NCBI RefSeq assembly: GCF_000308455.1
Contig: NZ_BAFP01000109.1
Span: 1-64,000, forward strand
DNA: 64,000 bases
Reading direction: 5' to 3'
From: Nocardia abscessus NBRC 100374
Lineage (GTDB): Bacteria; Actinomycetota; Actinomycetes; Mycobacteriales; Mycobacteriaceae
Shown here: positions 59,042 through 64,000 of the stretch, piece by piece
Position numbering within the stretch: the stretch's first letter is position 1
How the letters are laid out: every line of letters starts with the position of its first letter
Notes under the pieces: generated by a model
What the model was told of the DNA's origin: nothing
The model's database searches: none
What the model saw: only the letters and a program-made list of their open reading frames with translations
Made by a program: the position numbers and the translations under genes

Positions 59042-59857
59042 CTACATCTTCGCGTTGCGGGCCATGACGAAACTGTAGAGCCCGTAGGTGATGATGCCCA
59101 GCCCGGCGACGAGCAGCAGAGCCACGCCGAACGGTTGCGCGCCGAGCGTCTTCAAGGCGCCGTCGAGGCCGGCGGACTTGTTCGGATCGGATCGGGTCGC
59201 GGCGAGGATCACCAGTAACCCGACCGCGGCGACCGCCAGTCCTTTCGCGACATATCCCACGGTGCCCAGCCGCCGCACGGAGGCGCTCGGGGTCCCGTGC
59301 AGATCGTCGAGGAAGTTCTGGCTCGCTCCTTTGTACACGTGGTAGCCGCCGACAGCGATGATGATCAGTCCACCCACGACGAGCGCGATCGTTCCCGCCG
59401 TGTGCTGCATCAGGCGTGCGGTGAGCCCGACACTCTGGCTGCTACTCGACTGTCCGCTGCCCTGTGCGAAACGGAATGCGGTGAATGCCAACGCGAGATA
59501 GACCGCGAACAGCGAAAACGCTTTCACGCGGTCGAACGCTTCGGACTTCTTGCTGTCGGAATAGGGCTTGGACGAACTGCCCAGGATCGCCTCCACCAGC
59601 CGCCACAGCGCCAACAGCAGGAAGGCGACCACAGCCACCCAGAGCGTGACGGCACCGCCCGGTTTGTCGGCCAGTTCCGCCATGGCGCCGGACTGATCGG
59701 CGTTGCCGCCCCCGCCACCGAGTGCGAGGCGGATGGCGATGTAGCCGATCAGCAGATGCACGATGCCGGACATGACGAAGCCCGCGCGGGCGAATCGCTC
59801 GAAGACGCCGTTCTGGGCGATCCGCCCTGCGGTGTCGGAAAAATTCGTGTGAGCCAT
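59042..59857 (-). CDS. DUF1206 integral membrane protein
   Basis: The product is 271 residues. It has three consecutive DUF1206 units, each with a two-helix hairpin: FARAGFVMSGIVHLLIGYIAIRLALG, VKAFSLFAVYLALAFTAFRFAQG with VGGLIIIAVGGYHVYKGASQNFL, and VGYVAKGLAVAAVGLLVILAATR. About six membrane helices. No enzymatic motif; function unknown. Converges on the methyltransferase gene 10 nt away. Confidence 0.9.
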   Translation of the reverse strand: MAHTNFSDTAGRIAQNGVFERFARAGFVMSGIVHLLIGYIAIRLALGGGGGNADQSGAMAELADKPGGAVTLWVAVVAFLLLALWRLVEAILGSSSKPYSDSKKSEAFDRVKAFSLFAVYLALAFTAFRFAQGSGQSSSSQSVGLTARLMQHTAGTIALVVGGLIIIAVGGYHVYKGASQNFLDDLHGTPSASVRRLGTVGYVAKGLAVAAVGLLVILAATRSDPNKSAGLDGALKTLGAQPFGVALLLVAGLGIITYGLYSFVMARNAKM

Positions 59858-59977
59858 GCTGCTTCTCCATACAGATAACGCGGCGCGGGCCGCTCGCAGA
59901 ACATCGACCGGATACCCACGGCTGCGCGAAAACCACGCTCGATCCCGGTATCGGGCTGATCGCTGATCGCAACTGCC

Positions 59978-59998
59978 GACGACCAGCGCTAGGTCGTC
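59978..59998. promoter_or_regulatory. 7-bp inverted repeat
   Basis: GACGACC (59978-59984) and GGTCGTC (59992-59998) are perfect, with 7 nt between, in the 198-nt gap before the MmyB-like remnant. It may be a terminator for the leftward remnant or a spare operator. Confidence 0.3.
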
Positions 59999-60055
59999 AG
60001 CCTGGCGTCACGGAAAGCGACGGCGGCAGGCCCCGGAGGCGAGCATCTCGGGTGT

Positions 60056-60229
60056 TCACTCGCGTATGGGGGCCGGGTGGTCGCGGGTAGCTGCCCAGGT
60101 GGCGAGGAGTTTGAGACCGTCGGCGGCGGGCGAGTCGGCGGGTGCGGTGTAGACGACGAGGGTGAGACCGGGGTGGGCGGGGAACTCCATGGCTTCGAAC
60201 TCGAGGTCGAGCCGTCCGACGGCCGGGTG
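60056..60229 (-). pseudogene. C-terminal remnant of an MmyB-like XRE regulator
   Basis: Read leftward, the frame gives HPAVGRLDLEFEAMEFPAHP, then GLTLVVYTAPADSPAADGLKLLATW and a stop at 60058-60056. This is the end of the MmyB-like ligand-binding domain found in actinobacterial helix-turn-helix regulators (HPEVGxLxLxYExxxxPxxPGQxLVVYTAEPGS pattern). The HTH and most of the domain are missing. The homology ends near 60229, where it abuts the alcohol-dehydrogenase remnant on the other strand. Confidence 0.7.
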
Positions 60230-60231
60230 GG

Positions 60232-60336
60232 GAACCGGGCAAGGTGTTCGACCGGGAAATCGGGCTCGACGCCATCGCCGATGGTTACCGAGCCATGGAC
60301 ACCCGCGAAGCCCTCGAGGTTCTGGTCCGCCCCTGA
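60232..60336 (+). pseudogene. C-terminal remnant of a zinc-dependent alcohol dehydrogenase
   Basis: The frame reads PGKVFDREIGLDAIADGYRA then MDTREALEVLVRP and a TGA at 60334-60336. This matches the C-terminal end of medium-chain zinc alcohol/formaldehyde dehydrogenases (PGKVFDxxxxLDxxAxGYxAMDxREAxKxLxRP). The rest of the gene is absent. It begins where the MmyB-like remnant ends. Confidence 0.7.
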
Positions 60337-60421
60337 TCGGGGGCCGCAGCGGACCCGTGCCCTCAGCAGCCGGAACGGTCGGGGGCGGGCATTCGCGCCC
60401 GATTTCTGCGAGGGTGTCTAT

Positions 60422-61231
60422 GTGGAGTTACTGAGCCGGAACCATGTGAGCGTGAGCGGCAAGACCGGTGCGCCGGTGGTGGTACTCGCCCACGGATTCG
60501 GATGCGACCAGCAGATGTGGCGGCTGGTGGTGCCGACCCTGGAGCGGGATTTCACCGTCGTGCTGTTCGATCACGTGGGCGCGGGCCGCTCGGATCTGTC
60601 GGCGTGGACCCCGCAGCGGTACTCCAGCATGGACGGCTACGTCGAGGACGTGCTGGCGGTTCTTCGCGAACTGGAGCTGGGCCCAGTCGTCTTCGTCGGA
60701 CACTCGGTGAGCGCGACGATGGGAGTGCTCGCCGCCGCGCGCGAGCCCGCCGCGTTCGCCGGACTGGTGCTGCTGGCGCCCTCGCCGTGCTTCATCGACG
60801 ATCCCTCCACCGGATACCGGGGCGGTTTCAGCGCCGCCGACATCGAGGAACTCCTCGAGGCACTCGATGCGAACTATCTGGGCTGGTCGGGTGCGATGGC
60901 GCCGGTCATCATGGGCAACCCGGACCGCCCGGAGCTGGCCGAGGAACTCACCAACAGTTTCTGCCGCACCGACCCGGAGATAGCGCGCGTCTTCGCCCGC
61001 GTCACGTTCCTCTCCGACAACCGGGCCGACCTCGGCGCGGTGGGCGTGCCCACGCTGGTTCTGCAATGCTCCGATGACGCTATCGCCCCACTCGAGGTCG
61101 GAGCCTTCGTCCACGAGCAGATCCCCGGCAGCAGACTGGTGACCCTCACGGCGACCGGCCACTGCCCCCAGCTCAGCGCTCCGGCGGAGACCGCCGCCGC
61201 CATCGCCGCCTTCGCCCGCGGGACCGGATGA
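60422..61231 (+). CDS. rsbQ: RsbQ-like alpha/beta hydrolase
   Basis: The product is 269 residues from GTG 60422 with AGGG upstream. It resembles B. subtilis RsbQ along its length: RNHVSVSGKTGAPVVVLAHGFGCDQQMW, FDHVGAGRSDLSAW, YVEDVLAVLRELELGPVVFVGHSVSATMG with nucleophile Ser95, and LLAPSPCFIDDPSTGYRGGF. The catalytic Asp (LQCSDDAIAP) and His (TGHCPQLS) are present. RsbQ activates RsbP in the energy-stress branch of sigma-B control. The rsbP-like gene follows with a 4-nt ATGA overlap, confirming the pair. Its physiological substrate is not known. Confidence 0.88.
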   Translation: MELLSRNHVSVSGKTGAPVVVLAHGFGCDQQMWRLVVPTLERDFTVVLFDHVGAGRSDLSAWTPQRYSSMDGYVEDVLAVLRELELGPVVFVGHSVSATMGVLAAAREPAAFAGLVLLAPSPCFIDDPSTGYRGGFSAADIEELLEALDANYLGWSGAMAPVIMGNPDRPELAEELTNSFCRTDPEIARVFARVTFLSDNRADLGAVGVPTLVLQCSDDAIAPLEVGAFVHEQIPGSRLVTLTATGHCPQLSAPAETAAAIAAFARGTG

Positions 61232-62484
61232 CGAGCGCAGCGGACGACCGCGACGCCGGCTGTGGCCTCGGAGCCGAGCCGGACGACCACGCGGCGTTCG
61301 CCGCACTCCTCGAAGACAGCGTCGAGGACCTGTACGAGCACGCACCCTGCGGATACCTCTCCACCTCGCTCGACGGCCGCATCGCCAAGGTGAATGCCAC
61401 GCTGCTCGACTGGCTGGGTTACCGGCGCGAAGAACTGGTCGGCCGCAAACGATTCTCCGAGCTGCTCACCGTGGGTGGCCGGCTCTATCACGAGACCCAC
61501 TTCGCTCCCCTGCTCCGCATGCAGGGCGAAGTCCGCGGCATCGCCTTGGAAATGAAGACCACCGACGGTCGCCGACTACCCGTGCTGGTGACCTCCCAGG
61601 TCAAAACCGGCAGCCAGGGACAGCCGCTACTGATCCGCACCACAGTCTTCGACGCCCGCGAACGCCGCGCCTACGAGACCGAACTGCTACGGGCACGGCG
61701 CGAAGCCGAGCAGGAACGCGAGCGCCTCCAACGCCTGAACGCGACTCTGCAGGCCACACTGCTACCACCCCAACTGCCCGAGGTCCCCGGCCTCGAGGTC
61801 GCCGCGCACTACCACATCGCCTCAGCCGACGAGGTCGGCGGCGACTTCTACGATCTGTTCCCCATCGACGGCGACACCTGGGGAATGTTCCTCGGCGACG
61901 TCTGCGGCAAAGGCGCCCCCGCCGCGGTACTCACTTCAGTGGCCCGCTACACACTGCGCACCGCCACCGCCTACACCCGCGATCCGGCCGCAGTACTCGA
62001 CACGCTCAACACCACCCTCATCGAGCGGGACCACGACCACAACCGACGGTTCTGCACGATCATCTTCGGACTGATCACACCCACTCCCCACCGCGGAGGC
62101 TGCGACATCACCCTCGCCGGCGGCGGGCACCCCCCGGCACTGCTCTTACATCCCGACGGCAATGTGCAGGAGTTGCACACCCGGGGCGGTCAACTCATCG
62201 GGGCGATCCCGCACGCCCAGATCGTCACCAGAAGCGTCCGGCTCGAGGCCGGGGAAACACTGCTTCTCTACACCGACGGACTCACCGAAGCTCGCACCAC
62301 CGCGAACGGTGGTCGCTACAGCGACCGAGCCCTCGTCGAATTCGTGCGCGCCCTCGCTCCGGTCACGGCCTCCCGCACCGTCGAAGCGCTCCGAGAACTG
62401 CTCGGCTCCTTCGGATCCGGGTTGGAAGACGACACGGCCGTTCTGGCCATCCACGCGCTGCCTCCACCCGACACTGCGCGCTGA
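61228..62484 (+). CDS. rsbP: RsbP-like PAS-PP2C phosphatase
   Basis: The product is 418 residues. A PAS domain (about 30-150; YEHAPCGYLSTSLDGRIAKVNATLLDWLGY and VGRKRFSELLTVGG) is joined by a coiled coil (about 145-175, ETELLRARREAEQERERLQRL) to a SpoIIE/RsbU-type PP2C domain. Metal ligands lie in GGDFYD (204-209), GDVCGKG (223-229), LAGGGHPPALLL and TDGLTEAR. The enzyme probably dephosphorylates an anti-anti-sigma factor of the RsbV type when RsbQ signals. No rsbV, rsbW or sigB gene is in the window. Confidence 0.9.
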   Translation: MTSAADDRDAGCGLGAEPDDHAAFAALLEDSVEDLYEHAPCGYLSTSLDGRIAKVNATLLDWLGYRREELVGRKRFSELLTVGGRLYHETHFAPLLRMQGEVRGIALEMKTTDGRRLPVLVTSQVKTGSQGQPLLIRTTVFDARERRAYETELLRARREAEQERERLQRLNATLQATLLPPQLPEVPGLEVAAHYHIASADEVGGDFYDLFPIDGDTWGMFLGDVCGKGAPAAVLTSVARYTLRTATAYTRDPAAVLDTLNTTLIERDHDHNRRFCTIIFGLITPTPHRGGCDITLAGGGHPPALLLHPDGNVQELHTRGGQLIGAIPHAQIVTRSVRLEAGETLLLYTDGLTEARTTANGGRYSDRALVEFVRALAPVTASRTVEALRELLGSFGSGLEDDTAVLAIHALPPPDTAR

Positions 62485-62874
62485 GCGGCTGCGATTCGGC
62501 CTAACCGAGGCGTCCCTGCGGCCCGCAGTGCGCCGCCGACTCCCCCGCTCGCGGTGAGTTCCTTCCTATCGAGCATTTCGCGATCCTTACTTCGGCTCGC
62601 GGGGTAGCCCGCCTCATCGAGGAGACGAAATGCACCGCGCGCTTGTGACATTCGCGTCCGAGCCATGGCACAGGATGCGGCGAGCTACCGCACTACCTCG
62701 ATGACCTGCTCGAGCAGCCCGGCTACACCAAGTGGGTCCGGCCGGGGCGGTGGACTCGGTCCACACACCTCTCTCAGGAGGGAGGTGGGCATAATATGAA
62801 ACGCTCGCGCACCTGAAGGGCTGGTTGCCGCCTCTGCGTGCGCGAGAGTCCTTTACCCACACCCTAGGGGAACC
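62485..62874. other. Gap without a recognised gene
   Basis: In 390 nt between rsbP and the small secreted gene no family is recognised. One frame (62670-62815) reads GELPHYLDDLLEQPGYTKWV before ending, and may be a fragment. CTCGCGCAC (62804-62812) and GTGCGCGAG (62838-62846) form a 9-bp stem just upstream of the next gene's start. Confidence 0.4.
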
Positions 62875-63192
62875 ATGATCAAGTCGTTGTCCATCGCCGC
62901 GGTGCTCTCTGCGGCCGCCGCCGCTCTACTCTTCCTTCCGGCCACACCCGCGCACGCTTCGTCCCCCAGCTGCGCCAAGGCTATCGAGCTGATCAACATC
63001 GCGATCGATACAAGCGGCGGCACTCTGGACCCAGCGACGGCGACAGCCCTGTCCGAGCGGCTGACCGGTCTGGCCGATTTCACCCAAGGAGCCGAAAGGG
63101 ACGCCATCACGGCCTACGCCCAAGCGCTGATCGATGACAACGTCACAGAACTCGCCCCCTACACCGACGAACTGAATCGCGCCTGCGCCTGA
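62875..63192 (+). CDS. Small secreted protein, two cysteines
   Basis: The product is 105 residues. AGGGG precedes ATG 62875. A clear signal peptide (MIKSLSIAAVLSAAAAALLF, cleavage near AHA-SS) is followed by an all-helical mature domain of about 76 residues with Cys near each end (SPSCAKAIELINIAIDTSG and LNRACA), likely a disulfide. No family is recognised. It resembles small actinobacterial secreted helical proteins of unknown function. Possible hairpin-containing leader upstream. Confidence 0.75.
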   Translation: MIKSLSIAAVLSAAAAALLFLPATPAHASSPSCAKAIELINIAIDTSGGTLDPATATALSERLTGLADFTQGAERDAITAYAQALIDDNVTELAPYTDELNRACA

Positions 63193-63212
63193 CCCGCGCA
63201 CAACAGAAGAAG

Positions 63213-63425
63213 CCGCGCCCGCGTCTACTTCGAGGCGGCCGAGGAGCACCGCGTCCACGCGTTGTGGGCGGTGGGCCGGCGGTGGGACCGCGCCGTGGTG
63301 AAGCTCGCGGCCTGGAGTGGCACGTGACGACCGGGATCTACCTGAATGCGATCGACGCAGCGAAGCGCGACGCGCTGGATGCGATGGACCCCCCGTTCGG
63401 CTCAGCCGACGACACCGTGATCTGA
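63213..63425 (+). pseudogene. Remnant of an unidentified gene with a frameshift
   Basis: One frame reads RVYFEAAEEHRVHALWAVGRR before stopping at 63325-63327. A neighbouring frame continues as RGLEWHVTTGIYLNAIDAAKRDALDAM and ends at TGA 63423-63425. Both have gene-like composition and meet around 63310, so this looks like one frame broken by an indel, or the ends of two genes. I do not recognise the family. Confidence 0.4.
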
Positions 63426-63465
63426 ACTGTCGTCAACCAAGCTTCCGAGAGGTACAACAACCACG

Positions 63466-63502
63466 AAGGGCAGGTCTCGAAAGTTTCCGGACCTGCCCTT
63501 TT
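63466..63502. terminator. Hairpin next to a tRNA 3'-like sequence
   Basis: AAGGGCAGGTC (63466-63476) and GACCTGCCCTT (63490-63500) form a perfect 11-bp stem, followed on the plus strand by TTTG and preceded on the minus strand by AAAA. It can terminate in either direction. On the minus strand it follows the tRNA-like remnant by about 12 nt, as a tRNA terminator would. Confidence 0.7.
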
Positions 63503-63510
63503 GTTCGACT

Positions 63511-63536
63511 AGAGCTGAGGGGACTCGAACCCTTAT
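63511..63536 (-). other. tRNA 3'-end-like fragment (candidate attachment site)
   Basis: The minus strand reads AAGGGTTCGAGTCCCCT then CAGCTCT and A: a T-stem, the 7-nt TTCGAGT loop, the paired strand with one mismatch, a 7-nt acceptor strand and a discriminator. It resembles the 3' end of tRNA-Ala. No D-arm, anticodon or 5' acceptor strand precedes it. tRNA 3' ends are usual integration sites of mobile elements, so this may be an attR-type remnant. Confidence 0.5.
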
Positions 63537-63537
63537 C

Positions 63538-63937
63538 TGCTGCGTTTATGAACCTGAACTGCAGTTCGAGGACAACTTTCGACAATCGCTCGCGACCTGC
63601 GGTTTGCACCCAAGCGAACCCCGAACCGCCACTGTGCGGCCCGCCTTCCGAGAGGCTGCTCAGATCTGGGCAGCGTTCCTCGCCGAGTGGCGCGGCGACA
63701 GCAACGGATCTTTCACGCCGTCGCTCGATGCCGACCCGCCAGCCTCGCAGCCGGTCGAGCCGAACGGCGGCGCCTATGGAAAGAGGTTACGAGGGTTTGG
63801 TGCCAGCCGGTAGGGTCACGTCAACGACATCTGTGTGAGGCCCCGCAACTGTTACATTATATGTGAAAGTGAAAATGGTAGACCGTTGAGCTGCTATTTT
63901 CGCCCGCAGCACTAACATCGACGGAGTTCCGGCGATC
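63538..63937. other. Low-GC end region without a certain gene
   Basis: About 400 nt beyond the tRNA-like fragment, lower in GC than the rest near its right end. A short frame at 63604-63813 (FREAAQIWAAFLAEWRGD) could be a gene fragment but has no recognised homolog. AT-rich TTACATTATATG lies near 63850 and may contain a promoter. Confidence 0.35.
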
Positions 63938-64000
63938 ATGGCAATTGATTGCGTTTCCAGCGCCACGGACGCTGAATTCAGCGCCGTGGTCGAGGGGTCA
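63938..64000 (+). CDS. Possible gene start cut by the right edge
   Basis: ATG 63938 opens a frame encoding MAIDCVSSATDAEFSAVVEG and running out of the window. A GGAG lies about 11 nt upstream and an AT-rich promoter-like stretch precedes it. Twenty-one codons are too few for a name. Confidence 0.3.
   Translation, partial: MAIDCVSSATDAEFSAVVEGS

Noticed and set aside
62670-62815. Short frame GELPHYLDDLLEQPGYTKWV as a gene
   Set aside because: No start codon with a ribosome-binding site and no recognised family; at best a fragment.
62797-62817. Six-codon leader peptide after GGAGGTGGGCATAAT
   Set aside because: A good ribosome-binding site precedes ATG, but the peptide is tiny and no regulated structure ties it to the following gene.
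63511-63536. Complete tRNA gene
   Set aside because: Only the T-arm and 3' acceptor strand are present; there is no anticodon arm, D-arm or matching 5' acceptor strand, and the T-stem has a mismatch.
63604-63813. 69-residue frame as an independent gene
   Set aside because: Begins within the region of remnants, lacks a ribosome-binding site and matches no family I know; reported only as part of the end region.

Overview
The window is GC-rich, densely coded DNA with frequent GTG starts and ATGA/GTGA stop-start overlaps. Its gene content (resuscitation-promoting-factor-like lytic protein, antigen-85-type esterase, CYP157-like P450, TIGR00027-type methyltransferases, many TetR regulators) points to a mycolic-acid actinomycete. 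Nocardia or a close relative is my best inference; no rRNA or complete tRNA is present to prove it.

Left part (1-16.7 kb). After a membrane protein cut by the left edge, a TetR regulator and a SnoaL-like protein comes the most striking locus, 2.7-15.5 kb. It is a co-directional, translationally coupled operon of a single-module reducing polyketide synthase (KS-AT-DH-ER-KR-ACP, no thioesterase), a PLP-dependent alpha-oxoamine synthase, three proteins of the enediyne-associated UnbV, UnbU and UnbL (DUF1702) families, and an SDR that resembles eukaryotic 3-ketodihydrosphingosine reductase. The PKS, oxoamine synthase and ketoreductase repeat the logic of fungal fumonisin or sphinganine-analog pathways: the chain would be released by decarboxylative condensation with an amino acid and reduced to a 2-amino-3-hydroxy lipid. 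The Unb trio is normally discussed with enediyne PKSs, which have a different architecture, so its presence here is unexpected. Upstream lies an 11-nt-phased array of AATAAC hexamers. The operon ends at a strong hairpin. A DoxX/TetR divergent pair follows.

Middle part (16.8-36 kb). A YrhB-like small protein and an 840-residue protein with eleven 48-residue TPR-like repeats come first. A leftward operon for gamma-glutamylated polyamine or amine catabolism follows (GlnA3/PuuA-like ligase, PuuD-like hydrolase, aldehyde dehydrogenase, SDR), with an MHS-family transporter downstream. Then come two lipases, a PucR-type regulator, a methyltransferase, a complete molybdate regulator and ABC transporter set (HTH-TOBE, modABC), and a thiolase-SDR pair.

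Right-middle part (36-55 kb). This holds an Rpf-like protein, a hotdog protein, an acyl-CoA dehydrogenase divergent from a TetR gene with two perfect palindromic operators, and a DJ-1/PfpI protein. A MerR regulator diverges from a membrane-protein operon (unknown protein, ABA4-like, DoxX-like) with the operator inside the promoter spacer; that operon runs into a decapitated TetR gene and a DUF6463-like gene with a probable TGG-to-TGA nonsense mutation. After these come an antigen-85-like esterase, two drug-type MFS exporters with TetR and LysR partners and clear operators, an ADP-ribosylglycohydrolase, a TetR gene, an ECF sigma operon that begins with a 29-residue membrane peptide, and a Mn/Zn-type ABC transporter.

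Right part (55-64 kb). A CYP157-like P450 lacking the ExxR arginine, a flavin amine oxidase, a TIGR00027 methyltransferase and a DUF1206 protein are followed by two gene remnants (MmyB-like regulator and zinc alcohol dehydrogenase) abutting tail to tail. An RsbQ-RsbP energy-stress pair and a small secreted protein come next. The last kilobase carries another gene remnant, a hairpin and a tRNA 3'-end-like sequence, which looks like the scar or edge of an inserted element.
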